Shown here: piece by piece, positions 25,673 through 38,200 of the stretch
Position numbering within the stretch: position 1 is the stretch's first letter
Layout of the letters: every line of letters begins with the position of its first letter
Assembly (NCBI RefSeq): GCF_947179165.1
Contig: NC_077242.1
Coordinates: 51,159,097-51,223,096 of the forward strand
DNA from: Solanum dulcamara
Taxonomy: Eukaryota; Streptophyta; Magnoliopsida; Solanales; Solanaceae
Reading direction: 5' to 3'
DNA: 64,000 nucleotides
Made by a program: the position numbers and the translations under genes
Notes under the pieces: model-generated
The model's input: only the letters and a program-made list of their open reading frames with translations
Database searches by the model: none
What the model was told of the DNA's origin: nothing

Positions 25673-28600
25673 TGTCGCACCTATTTTCGAACGGGTCAAA
25701 ATAGTTCACAACATAAAAATGGTTATTCCTCATATTTTAAAAATATTTAGAGTCGCCACCTAATTTTAAGGAAAATATTAGGAAAACCATTTTTAAAAAA
25801 TATAAATGTAAACTCTGTTTTGATCTGTGAAACCGGTGAGATTCTAGGTAAGAGCCTTATTACTCGAGGGGAAGGTGTTAAGCATCCCTCAGAGCCTATC
25901 TGAAGATAGTCCTTAAATTTAATTTTAGAAAAATGATTAGGGATATTTATTCATTTGTTCGTTTTAGAAAATGTTAACAAGAAAGGTTTTTTATTAATTT
26001 TGAAAAAATAAAAACTAACGTCCTAAAGCGTGCTTATCGACCCAACTTAATATCCAAGAGACATTGGATATACTATTAGGGTAGGTTTTAGACCAAAGAA
26101 AATATAGGTGTCCTAATTAGACACATCGTCAGACAAAACAAATAGGACAAGCAGTTATCACATAAAATTTCAAGTAAGCCTCTAGATTAATTAACTAGCA
26201 TTCTTGAAAACACAGATAAATAGTGGAAAGTCATAAAAATTACCGAGTGTACATACACAACAAGACGTATATATCATAAATATAAAAACTTGAATAACAT
26301 GGAGATAAATTTCATTATTTAGACATGTGAGGCAATTTTAATTACTAAGGTGATTATGATAAAAGAAGACATGCTTGTCAATTTTATTGTTAACTAATAC
26401 CGTTTATAAAATCCTATTAACATGATTTTTAGTTAACAACGTGTTGAAAATTTATTAAAACACAATAGATATGATTTCTAAATATTGATATGCTGAAGAT
26501 TTTTTAAAATATAGACAAGATCTTAAAGATAGAATAACATAATAAATATTTATTAGAACCCTATAGGCATGACTTCTACACATAATATTATGAAAAATAT
26601 TTATGAAGGCCTAATATCTATTTAATTGGCATGTTAGAATTATAATACCTATAAACATAATTGTTATATGATAAAATATGCTAAAAATATTGTTAGGTCC
26701 CATAGATCTAATAGGCTCAAAATATTCTTACCTTATTAAAATCTACCTACAATTTCTATACCCCAATGGCATGCTTTCAAGCTAGAAATTATTTCATATT
26801 GACACTACCTAATAACTTTTTCCAATATTTATTACACCCACATAATGAGTTTTTTAAAAAATATTCAATAAGGGCGATAGCACTATAAATACTTAAATAT
26901 TCATTAAATCTCATAGACATGAATCGCTATATGATATTTAATATAAAATTCTATGAGTAATTTCTAAATGATTAGCATATTAAAAATAGTAATTAAAATA
27001 TATATAGACATGATATATAAATTATAAATCCTATGGACATAATGTCTATACAGAATGGTATGTTAAAAAATATTAATTAAAATATATAGACATGATGTAT
27101 TAAAATTATAAAAATCTTATGGGCATGATGTCTATATGAAATGACATTTAAATCTAAATATGATTATCATCATATTCAAAATTATTTAGTAGAACCTACA
27201 TATATAATGTCTAAATAGTTAATATGACAAAGTTATTGTTTGAAACTATATTCATTGTTTTAAGTTTAAAAGACAAGTTATAACGTAGAAATATCATCAA
27301 AGTAATTATTCTAATGAGATTTAAAATTTAATAAACAAAGATAACACATATAAAATAAACACAATTATTTTTGAAACATATATGATGATAAACGATATTT
27401 AACAAACTATCCTTAGATCATTTTATTTTATTTTATTTGTGATTAAAACAAACATCTTGTAAAAATAAAATATTTATATTGTGAATAAATGGACCTAAGC
27501 ATATGGAAATGAGTAGTATAACTAAATCACATGTATCACAAGCACACATAAATTTATGATAAACTAAAAAATAAATAAAATAAGCAAGTAGCAAGTATAT
27601 TTCCTCCCCATGTATTCTCCCCCTTTTATTATATACAGAGTTTATTATTACATGCCAAAATAATTAAGAAAGAATAATACACAAATAGAAATAATATAAC
27701 GGAACTAAAACCAATTGAATCCTGTTCCAAATGAACATCTTCATGTCTTGCATTTGAAATCCAAATCCTGCTAAACCATAAGAAAATACAAGTATACAAA
27801 TATTATAGATGTATATCATGATTATATAATTTAACTACAACAAAGCAAACAAACAAAGCAAGAACACATTTTAAAATAATAAATCAATATATAAAAGAAA
27901 GTGGGAACTAACCTGGATACTTCATATATTTATTTTAACAAGATATAATATATAAGAACCTAAAGTAAAGACTATACAATAAATATAGGAAAAAGAAGTA
28001 CTAACTGGTTAATATGAGTTTTATTAATATGCCAACGGAAAGCGGTAGCAATATCCGAGATTCAAACAAGTCGAAGTAGCAAAGAGGCAAAAGAAAGAAT
28101 TTAAATGCAATAAGTATTTTGTTAAAAAGCTTCCCTGTGTTCTAATGTGTTCTTTTCTTTTTGTGTTTGTTCTTGTCTTTTTCTCTGTCTGTCTGTCTAA
28201 TCTCTTCTTCTTTTGTCAAATGAGGATGGGTCTTATAGTGGTGAAAAACAATCTAAGAAAAACAAGAAAATTCAAAAAAAAAATGGCTAGGCAAGACTTC
28301 TGCACATATTTCAAAGGAAGGTGACAAAATTTTCAACATTTATCAGCAAAATCAACATAATATCTTCAATCGAAGATTTGGTCCAATTTTTCAAAAAAAG
28401 AAAACCTCAAGAGTCAAAAGTTATGACAAGCGGGACCCACTATCAATAATTGTAGAAGAAACTAATTAGAGGAAATAATCAATTTTTAAGAGACCAAAAC
28501 ATATTCATACTGCTAAAAACTGTTAAAGTTTTGTTTATTATGTCAAAGGAAGAAAGCATGAGCCAGTGATCCCAGTGATGTCCATATGTTGTCAAGAAAA

Positions 28601-29549
28601 CACATGACGTTTTCAGTTTCCAGTGTATAGGGCTAGTGTAAAGCCGTGTGTCTAGTTATCAAAGTATGATGGAAAAGTGAATGAGAAATTCTGTTTTTTT
28701 ATAACAAACATGGGGCTGAACAATAAAAAGGAAAAGAACTAATTAAGAGTGAATTATGGGAATCATTTTCTTAAGCAAAAATCAGAAATCTGTCCGGATT
28801 TGAATATCTCCAGAAGAATCAATTAAGAGCAACCATTAAATCAACAATATCGAAAAATTAGGCAAGTAAAAGAAGTAGTATATTCTAAAGAAGGAAAATA
28901 GTTAGGCAGACCAAATCAAATGCCAAGTATATATACATTCACAAACTAATTTCAAGTAATCTTACCATAATAAAAACAAGTACGAATCTGTTCGAAATAA
29001 TTAAGGAAAGGAAGATCAGAAATCATAGCTTTACTCTAAAGTAACAAGTGATAACTATTCATATATATATAAAAAATTAAAAAAAAAGATTAGTCACAAG
29101 ATATTTGTTTTGCTAACCAAACAAATCAGTTACATTCTACCTTAATTAAGTACTTATCAGTTCAAATATATCTTAACTAATTAAATATACAAGTTGCTAG
29201 TAGTAGAATCACTTAAAGGAGTGAACAATGTTAGAATCAGTGAATTATAATTTTTACATCAGAGTCAAAGATACTAAACATGTAAAGACGTATCACCTCG
29301 TATTTACCGGAAAATAAATCACAAAATGATTTGCTGAATCATGTTCAAACACATTGATAGAAATTATTGAAGTTCTAAAGTGAATATTTGGGCTGGATCA
29401 TAATACAAAAGTGCTTCAACAGAGCTAACAATGATAACAAAATTTTAGTAAACTAAAAGCCAGGGAATTAAACAATAGAATAAAGAGATATAACTACTAG
29501 GCTAGAAAAACATTACCAGGGACAGATCCGTCTTCACAAAATGAAATCT

Positions 29550-30005
29550 CCATGATCAAGTCTCGCTGGAGAGGAGAGAATAACTATGATGGATTCTTTA
29601 GTTCGCTGATCAGAGTACCGGTCTTTCGCCATAGTCGGTGGAGCGGTGGAGCAACAGTGCTCTTGCTGTTAACGTCGACCTCGCCGTGGTTGCTTCCAGT
29701 TGCAGCTTGTTGCTGCCGCTGCTGTTTTTCGTCGCTGCTGTTGATGCTGATGAGCTGCTGGTTGCTTCTGAGGAGTTGCTGGAGAAGCTGCTGCGGGCTG
29801 CTGCAGCTGTTGGTGATGTTGCTGGTTGCAGTTCGTGGCTGCTCGAGAGGAGAAGAAGAAGGCGACGGCTGTGGCTGCTGTGTCTTCGTTCCTTTTGGTG
29901 GTGTCGCCGGCGAAGAGACGGAAGAGAGGAGAGAATATGGAGAGGTATCGAGAGAGAGGGCGGCGGGTTCATTCTTCTCTTTTATTGAGAAGATGAAAAA
30001 ATGAA
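29550..30005 (-). other. GC-rich, CAG/CTG-rich exon-like block in Ogre LTR
   Basis: This 450-bp island is far richer in G and C than its surroundings and carries many CAG/CTG and CTT triplets. All three of a 150-codon plus frame, a 116-codon plus frame and a 120-codon minus frame (29972-29610) are open, which is what triplet-rich sequence produces by chance. The minus frame starts MNPPPSLSIPLHILSS and is Ser/Ala-rich with no domain I know. An AATAAAAG sequence precedes it, and CCCTG|GTAATG near 29520 resembles a splice donor. It has no counterpart in the other Ogre LTR. It could be a captured 5' exon, a family-specific leader, or simple triplet expansion. Confidence 0.4.
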
Positions 30006-30124
30006 GAAAAAAAAATTAGTTTAGGTTTAGGGCCGTGAAAAAAATAAGAATGAATGAAAACCGTTTGATCAATCAAACGAACGAATAAGATTGAAATTGA
30101 GATTAAAAAAATAGACTACATTTA

Positions 30125-30511
30125 GAACCCATTTGGATGGGCTTAAAAAAGTAACTTTTATGTATGAAGTGCTTTTAGAACTTTAAAGTGCTGAAAGTTA
30201 TTTTTATAAATAAGCAGTTGAGTGTTCGGATAAAAGTGCTTAAATGAGGAAAATTACGTGAATTTTAGGGTTAAAAGAATAAAAAGGCAGTTTGGGAATT
30301 TAGTTAAAATATAAGGGATATAAAAGTAATTTTCATAGTCAAAGAAAATGACTTTAAGCACTTAAAAAAAAAGTTAGGAATCCTAACTTTTTATTTTTGA
30401 CTGACTTTAAGAACTTTCTGGCTTAAAGTTAGCATTAGGCAAACACGTCCAAAAGCTGAAAAGGGACTTTAAGTTGGTTTTGACCAACTTAAAGCCAATC
30501 CAAACGGGCTC
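30125..30511. mobile_element. MITE, 387 bp, terminal inverted repeats, TTA target duplication
   Basis: The left end reads GAACCCATTTGGATGGGCTT and the right end, reversed, GAGCCCGTTTGGATTGGCTT: inverted repeats of about 20 bp with three mismatches. TTA flanks both sides (30122-30124 and 30512-30514), as expected of Tourist-like (PIF/Harbinger) elements. The interior also contains inverted segments around AAGTGCTTAAA and CTTTAAGCACTT. It has no coding capacity. It is nested inside the Ogre solo LTR, so it is younger than that insertion. Confidence 0.8.
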
Positions 30512-31177
30512 TTAATTTGATAAGGCTAGAATTGAAATGACAAGGATCACGCTTTAAATAAAATGGAGGAAAAACTAGATAGATAGTCATCTAATTAATA
30601 ACATAATATATACATTAAATAAGTAAAATCATAAATTTTATTTAAGTAGTAATATTTTTATCCATAAAGTAACTACTTAGGTATATACTATGTACGTATG
30701 TACATACTAAAATAGATGCGTAATTAATATAGTTATAAGATATATAATAAACTTAATTAAGTAATAACTTTTTATATGCACATATATATAAAAGGTATCA
30801 AAATAGACATGTAATATGTACATATTAATATGAATAAGTAAATTATAAAATAAATTTAGTTAAGAAATATTATTTTTTTATATAAAGAAAATACACGCAT
30901 ATATATAATATATACTAAATAGACACGAAAAAAATATTTGAACGTATTAAACTTATTATTATTTTTTTAAAAAAAAATAGACATAATAAAGATAGCAGTT
31001 ATAATATTAATAAATAGTAAAAAATATTATAAATTACGAACGTCAAAATATACGATTTATTGGGTCAAACTATATATAAATTTATTTTTTTAATAAGGAA
31101 ATTATTTTGAAAAAATGTCTATTTATTAAGATAGTGATTCGAGAAGTAATTATAGGTCGGTCAAAATTTGGTGTCAA

Positions 31178-31440
31178 CACAATATCTCTCTTCATATGAG
31201 TCCAGCAATAAACCTCTCTCAAATTGCGATACATCATGGTCGATCTTGCATGGATCAAATACTGAGAACTATGAGCTTTTGAAAATATCATTTCCCTCAA
31301 CCCATCAACATTGGAAACACATATTTGACCTTGATAATGATTCAAACCATCTTGCCCATACGGGAAAACGTTAATTGCTTTTTCAGAATCCGCTTTCTTT
31401 CAACCAAAGTTGGATCACTATCTTGTTTTGCCTTCATATC
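31178..31440 (-). pseudogene. Element B pol: RNase H/integrase linker and zinc finger (broken)
   Basis: Minus-strand reading gives KQDSDPTLVE, then after a frameshift NHYQGQICVSNVDGLREMIF with AHSSQYLIHARSTMMYRNLR, ending EVYCWTHMKRDIV at the Ogre junction. The HxxxxH...C type zinc-binding layout of gypsy integrase is recognisable: His in AHSS and in YLIH. The next residues continue at 25672 on the other side of the solo LTR. Upstream pol is missing because block H2 begins at about 31441. Confidence 0.8.
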
Positions 31441-33481
31441 CGACTAAGTAATAAAGTACTCTTATAACTATTGTCATGCTCCAAGTCTATACCCTTGGCA
31501 TGGCCGGTACTCAGAAATTATTACTGATTTCCAAGCGAACCCTTGGCCTAGCTAACTCACTAAGTGAAAGGCTTACTCATAAGAAGCATACCCAGATGGG
31601 CCCAAAAAGTCTAAATAAACTTAATAAAAACTTAGTTTAAAACTCAATACTCTAATATATATATGATGGACATGATTCAATGTTTTCAAAACATAGCTCA
31701 AATGAATGAAACGAATAAACTCAACTCTATCTAACGAATCTATGAGCCCATAAATACTAACTCTGAATAGGTATCGAGATAGGCTCACGGCTACCTTAAA
31801 ATGTAATACTAATATTGATATGAAAGATTGAAAATAACGACCTAAGAACTCCTTTGAATGCAAAGAGTTCTCACCAAAACTAGGTAGAAAACTGTTCTTC
31901 AGTGATGCGTCTGTTGAGGATCTCTATCACCTGTGCCTGTATTAAAAAGAGATGCAACACCAAATGGTGTTAGTACATGAAATGTACGGTATGTAAAATA
32001 CCTAAAAAGAAACTTACTCAAGATAGCCAACTCAACTAAACTGAAGAACTCAACTCTAAAAATAGCTCAACTCAATAAAACATGCATGCAACGAACTGTC
32101 CATAATCATCATGGATAAGCCAATGGGGAAGGAAATTGGGCCAAAAAACTTCTGAGTAGTAACTTCGAAAGTTTGAGCCTAGGCCGGACTTGGACAAAAT
32201 CTGAGTTAGGTGAGGTCTAGGATAATCCCGTAATAGTTGGGTGATGATTGTGTTGCTGTAATAGTTAGAATTGATAGTCAAGACACTAAGGAGCCTGTAT
32301 GGCTTTACGAAATTGAATCCAGGCGAGTAGAACTCTCTTGGCTTAAAGGGTTAATTTCATGATGTCATGTTTTTGAGGGCATGCTGCAAAATTGAGGCTT
32401 GGGACACAAATCCCGAGCTTCTATTTCTATGCAAACCACAATGGTAGGATTATTCCTGCTACGGCAGGGCCTCCAAGGTAAAGTAAGTGTTGCCATGGTG
32501 GGACAAACACGGTTTTAAATAGGCAAAAGTTTCAAAACTGATTTTATTCCTTCCACTTCATTCTTGAGAGACCAGGAGTAACCTAGGGCGATATTCCTTC
32601 AGTTTTTTTTTACTAGATTTAGTGTGAAAGGTAAGTTAATCACTCCCCTATCTTGTATTTTGATTCTTAAGACCTAGGATCTATAGTAAATACCTTGAGG
32701 ATGGGTTCTACGCCTGAATGTAATGGTGGGAAGAGCCCTAGTTGCGGGGAAGTGGTCATCAACGTGTCTAAGGGTTAGGATTTTGATATAACCTGAATAT
32801 TGTAGGCCAATAGTTCATTTATGTGTGCATTCTTGTGTAATTTTAGATCGAGAACAAGCTAAAAGACTTTAGAAAGGGAAAGCTCTAGTTGTTTACAGTT
32901 TCCAAAGCTTGGTTTCGAGGTACATAATGGTTTTTACCTTCCTTTCTATGTTACATGTTCTTGTTACTTTTATTGATAGTACTTCCTACATATGTGAGAG
33001 TAGGGAAGATATAACAAACTTAATGAAACGAATTCTAAGAGCAATTGTACTAAATGAACCTGTTACTTGACTGTGCAAGCATGTGAAACATTCATTGTGG
33101 TTTTATGAATCTCATTGTAGTTGTTGTTGATATAAATATTTACCTAGGGATCGGGTGTCATATTCAACACATATACATATAGGGATCGGGTTTCACTGTC
33201 AAACATACATACATATAAGGATCAGGTCTCATGTTGATGCATATACATATATATATATATATATATATAGGGATCGAGTGTTACATTTCTAACACAACTA
33301 TTGTTTAGATATGGATCCCATGAAAGGACCATAGTTGGTTGTTGTTGAGAATGACATTATGAACTGAATCATGCTTATGAACTTGCTAATTGGTAATGTT
33401 CTTCATAAATTCTTGTCTTTACTACTTTATAGTTGCTTGCATATGTTTCATTTATTGGGTTGGCCACGTGATCCTACCTGT
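31441..33481. mobile_element. LTR-like block H2
   Basis: This is the second copy of H, collinear with 16603-17110 plus 20331-21795 and lacking the solo LTR found there. Its first 40 bp (CGACTAAGTAATAAAG...) also match the end of the D1 LTR next to H1, so that junction is shared too. It includes the minisatellite at 33146-33300. It ends at the TGTCACGACC terminus at 33482. No open frame has recognisable content. Confidence 0.6.
33146..33300. repeat. Minisatellite in H2 with (AT)n insertion
   Basis: Units beginning AGGGATCGGG occur at 33146, 33181, 33217 and 33269. The last spacing is enlarged by an (AT)n run at about 33246-33268. It is the counterpart of 21476-21620. Confidence 0.75.
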
Positions 33482-33773
33482 TGTCACGACCCGAATCCAG
33501 GCCATGATAGCGCCTACCAGAACCCCCGAGTAGGCAAAACATACCAAACCCAAAATTTATGGTAGCCAAAAATTTAATTAGTGAATAACTAATAACATGA
33601 ATAATAGGAAGAAGGAATAATATAACAATGGAAATCAATCTATGGTATAGATATGCAAATATGATACAAAATATGCAAGGCCCAAAAGTGACCAAAATGA
33701 CAAACTTATGCTAGACCAAACCCCGATCTTGGTGTCACCTATACAGGAGCTACTAAGTATAAAAGGCTAGAAT

Positions 33774-33777
33774 ATAC

Positions 33778-33836
<59 letters not shown>
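33774..33836. repeat. (CATA)n/(AT)n microsatellite
   Basis: Several ACATAC units run into about 17 AT dinucleotides. It marks the point where the two different LTR segments of the mosaic 3' LTR meet. Confidence 0.9.
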
Positions 33837-33839
<3 letters not shown>

Positions 33840-34498
33840 GTGGAAACAAAACCAAACCTGATATATACAACTAAGGATCCCTCCCAGAACCTGGAGGTTA
33901 CAAGTACAGAGCTACTACAACATAAAAGACAAGTACAAGTCTAAAAAATAGACCAAAAATAAATATACATCAACTAGCTAGTCTCAGAATTGCAAAAGAC
34001 TGGCCATCCAAGCTGAAGGAGACAGAAATGATCTCAAAAACGATAAGTGCTCACCCTGGTCTCTAGAGTGACTGCAATAGGCTCGATCTATCTGCGATGG
34101 TAGCTGGTGCTCGATCCTACATCACGAAAGTAGAAATAGAGTGTAATATGACTACCAAGACAATAGGTACCCAGTAGGCATCACAGACTGACTGAGAAGA
34201 AAAGGTAAAAATAATATGAAAAGGGGGAATAAGCCTAAACAAGAATCATAATAAACATCTAAGGTGGAAAAAGTACTAGCTAAGAGAACTACAGCTAACT
34301 ACACCTAACTGGGCCCCATAAGCCTAGCCAGGACACTCGTGTGCAAGTTAAAATAAATACCCAAATAAACCTCTATAAGCTCGGCGAGTACACAAAATAG
34401 CTATAACTACCATGGCTAGGAATCAAGAATCTGCAATTCCAAAAACTGAGGAATCATGTCATTTCTAGACCAAGAATCGATGAACTGCGAATGCCTTA

Positions 34499-34875
34499 GG
34501 GGTCGAGGCCAGGACTAAGGCTCAGATGCTCGCCCGAGTATTCAAGGTGGTCGAGGCTGAGGTTGGGTACCTCGATACTTTCCATAATGCATCAGTATGG
34601 TCAAGGCAGGGGTTGAGTACTCGAATGCTTTCCATAATATATCGATACGATTGAGGGTAAGGTTGGGTACCAGGATGCTAACCATAATACATTAGTACGA
34701 TCGAGGCTGGGGCTGGGTACCTAGATTCTAGCCTTAATACATAGGTATGATTGAGGCCGGGGTTGGGTACCCTAATGCTTGCCGTAACACATCAGTATGA
34801 TCAAGGTCAGGGCTGGCTATCCAAATGCTCGTCATACTAGCAAGCTGACAGAGGCCAGGGCTGGGTACCCAGATA
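34499..34875. repeat. 50-bp minisatellite in A 3' LTR, about seven units
   Basis: Units beginning GATCGAGGCTGGGGCTGGGT and ending CATAATACATCAGTAT recur at 34549, 34599, 34649, 34699, 34749 and 34799, a 50-bp period, with degenerate edge units on each side. Confidence 0.9.
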
Positions 34876-35224
34876 CTCCCCAATGGAAATTCAAAATGTA
34901 GGGTGGGCTCAATACCCATATGCTCACACATTATTTATCCCATGGTGCCGAATATTCTCCTTTCCAACTGGATGATAATAGTTTTGATAATATTATTCCC
35001 AATGAGTCAACTAATAAGCCGCCAAACCATAGACCTGAGCCGAACCCAAATACTCCCAAAGTCTAGTATTGCTAACCCATCTCGAAAGTCGCAATCATGC
35101 CGAGTTATGGATGTCGGTATTCTTAAGAGCAAGGTTAACACCTAGCTAAAACCAAACTACTAGGAACTAGCCCACACTGCCATTTTATAAGGATCTAAGT
35201 CTGGTGGAGCGACGCTGGGGAAAC

Positions 35225-38200
35225 TGTTACACCCCAAAAAAATATTATCTTACTATAGCTATAGATGGCTTAATCGTGAGCTGAGGTGGAGCCCACATAA
35301 TGGAATTTTTATAAAAATAACATATGATAAGTTATATGGATAATGTATGTAAAGTTAAGCACAACTCAAGGAGGACCCTTAAGCCAAATCCAAGTATAAG
35401 CCCTCCAAAAAGAAGTTTTTAAGTTACCTTTTCGAGCGATCTGACTTGGGGAGACCATAACACCCTCATGGTTTGGGCATTTGGGAAAACCTATAAAATG
35501 AAATTTATAGATAATTGGATTATATTTCTAACCATATGTCATGGGAATGTTTAGATATCGGGATCAAAAGATATGACTATTTTATTGAATAAAGGTGTTG
35601 GCTATAAATAGAGAGCTTGACAAGTGGTGGACACGTGGAAGGATCACTCCACCGCTCTTTATCAATATAAGTAGGCTCAAAATGGGTCATAAATAGCATG
35701 TTAATTTTTATATTCCATATTTTCATACATCGAGTCATTCGCAAGAGAATCGACTCAAGTTAAAAATGGGATCCTTTTCGGACATGAAGTAGAAGTCTTT
35801 AATTCCCAATTCTAATTAGAATATATTTTGGAGACTAGAAATTCATTTAATTGGGATTAAATGACTAGGTAAAAAAATTAGTGATTGATTAAAATAATTA
35901 ACCTAGGTACTTGTGTGGTCCCCTCCTAAACTAGTTAATTAATAAAAGATGGATAGATTTTAGTTAACTAGTAAAGTAGTTGAGGATATGTAGAGGATAT
36001 CACGTGGAAGCTATGGGCTGATTATTGAAAGCATTAAGACAACACTTAAAGGCTGAAAGCTGAAAATACACTTCATTCCCTTCTTTTTGACCAAATCAAC
36101 TTAGAGAGAGAAGTGAGAAATTTAGAGAGGGAGACTCTCGGCCAAGAGAAGGTTTGAGGGAGAAATTAAAGGATCATGTGTGGTTATTATTCATGTGGAT
36201 GGCAGCAAGGATGAGGTATTAGGGCTTCAAAAATATTGTGGAGCAAGTCCTCAAGCTTTTAAGCAAATTGGATCATTATATTCTAAGGTAAGATTCCATC
36301 TCTTTTTCCTCATCTTGGAGGCAATTTAACTTTTATAAGTTGATGAATGTATGAAACTATGGGTGTTGATGTTGAGGTGTTGCTGAGACGTGTTGGGGGC
36401 TGTTTTAGTGTGAAAATGATGAATTAATTGTAAGTAGTATTTTGGTTGTTATTATGATGAATTATGTGATGAGAATGAAATAATTAAATGGTTAAAGTTG
36501 AGGTTGAATTTGTGTTGAGGGTTGTTGTAGAACTTGTAGTGAGATTAACATGGTTTTCTTGCATATGAATGAATGATGTTTTGCTCATGTGTGGCTGTTA
36601 CTATGTCCCACAAAATTGATGAAAATATATGTACGAAATAAGGTGTAAAATCATATGTAGTTTCCTTGGTGTGTTCACTAGTAGTCGCAAGGTTTTGAGC
36701 CTCTTTATATTGTGAGTTAGGGGCTATTTTGATAGGTTATTATTGTTCTTGTTGAGATTGAAAGATTAATGATAATAAAGGTTTTATGTTGCATTATATG
36801 TTGGTTGGGTTGTTTTAGGATTGTTTCGATAAAACAACAAGACTATGGATCATTAAGGATAATTGGAAGATGTAGTAGTTGTATGTGGATTGGAATTGTT
36901 GTTGAGTGTTATGAATGTGGGATGCCTTAACTTACCAATAATGTTGTAATGAAGATATTAACTTGTATTAAATGGAGTAGAAAGCAAGAAAACCCCATGA
37001 TTAGTTTTGGTATTAAAATGGACAGATTTGGAGTTGTTTAAATTAGATTGGGTTGATTGTCGTTGTTGCTATTATTGTCATGAATTATGTATTAAAAGTG
37101 AAAGGATTGTATATGTTAATGTTTGGGACATATTGGGTCTGTTCTAAACTAAATACAATGGATGAACATCGATTAATGTGGTGGTTGTTATTGTTGCTTA
37201 TTACAAAACAAAAATGAAAGTATACGACGTGTCAAGTTGAAGTTTTAATTGATTTAAGGGCGGCTTATAGTGTGTGGCGGTTTGTGTTAAGTGGAAGTTA
37301 TGATTATGCATTGTATGGTTGATCGTTGGGCTGTTATAGATCATTTTATTATGATGTGATGGCTGCAACTTATTAGAAGTAATTTGATGGCATTGTAGTC
37401 GTTATGTTGGTAATAAACGGAAGTTAAATGTTAGGTGGGTTGTTTGGAGCATTTTTAAATATCGTCTTGGATTGTCTTGACATGGCATTTGAATGTGTGA
37501 TTATTGATGTTTCTTGGTGATTGTATAACTGATTTGGAAGTGGAGAGAGTGACAAGTATAAGGGAGTTGTTGCCTAGACTTTTGTTTGGCAAACCCGTTT
37601 TTGGGATGGGACTGCTGTTAGTAAATTTAGCATAACTCCTTGTGTAAAGCTCTGTTTTGATTGATTAAAGATGTTTTGGAAAGCTATTTCATAGATATAA
37701 AACTTTCATTTAGGATCTAAAACCCAGTTTAGATTTTATATACTCAAAAAATGCTGATGAAGTTCAGTAGAGGTGCTGTCCAAAGTTTCAGAAATAACCT
37801 ACTAACGATAGAGTACGTTTTATTCCTTTCCATAGCTTAACCGTAGTGCTTAACATTTTAATATAGGTTGAGACAATATTGGGTAGCATATACGTATTGT
37901 GTGCAAGTAAACGCTAAAGGTATGTAAAGCTAACCTTTCTTTATTTTGGCATGATTTATATGAAACAAACAGACGACTAAGGTATAAATTCCAAAGAAGC
38001 TCCTACTCTTAGAGACACTAGGATGGCTAATGTTCGTAAATTCCTAGAAATTATATCATTATGTTTTGACACATGAGTTTGATTCCAGCCATCCTATTTT
38101 GATATAATTCATCTTTTGATATAATTCATGCTTTGATATAATTCATAATGGCAACCGAAGGTTACTTGAAATAACTATTGTCTTAATTTTTAAATGATAG

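Larger units (their letters stand above)
25673..31177 (-). mobile_element. Ogre-type solo LTR, 5.5 kb, inserted in pol of B
   Basis: The element begins TGTCGCACC at 25673 and ends GGTGTCAACA at about 31180, the terminal pattern of the Ogre LTR at 200-5828. It shares the AGTCGCCACCTAATT and GGGAAGGTGTTAAGCATCC blocks near its inner end. There is no internal region or second LTR. Both flanks are the same pol gene, so it is a solo LTR. The flanks carry an unusually long direct repeat, CACAATGTCTTTCTTCATATGAG-like (25650-25672 and 31178-31200; two transitions). A TATA-like CACTATAAGACCC lies on the minus strand near 28231. The LTR contains a MITE and a GC-rich block. The other parts are AT-rich and featureless. 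Confidence 0.82.
33482..35224 (-). mobile_element. Element A 3' LTR, first part (mosaic)
   Basis: It begins TGTCACGACCC. From about 33838 on it is closely similar to the other LTR of A (from about 46145), but 33536-33837 does not match it and instead contains a second, diverged version of the same kind of LTR start, ending in an (AT)n run at 33790-33825. The LTR is interrupted at 35225 by a solo LTR and resumes at 39344. The last five bases, GAAAC, are that insertion's target duplication. Confidence 0.75.

Noticed and set aside
29552..30004. 150-codon plus-strand open frame, Cys/Leu-rich
   Set aside because: It overlaps long open frames in another plus frame and on the minus strand, all caused by CTG/CAG-rich sequence. 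No domain is recognisable, so I listed only the block.
25673..31177. Reading the target duplication as TATGAG with the LTR ending ...CTCTTCA
   Set aside because: The related LTR at 200-5828 ends at GGTGTCAACA, and the extra 20 bp are pol sequence, so the longer repeat is the better reading.
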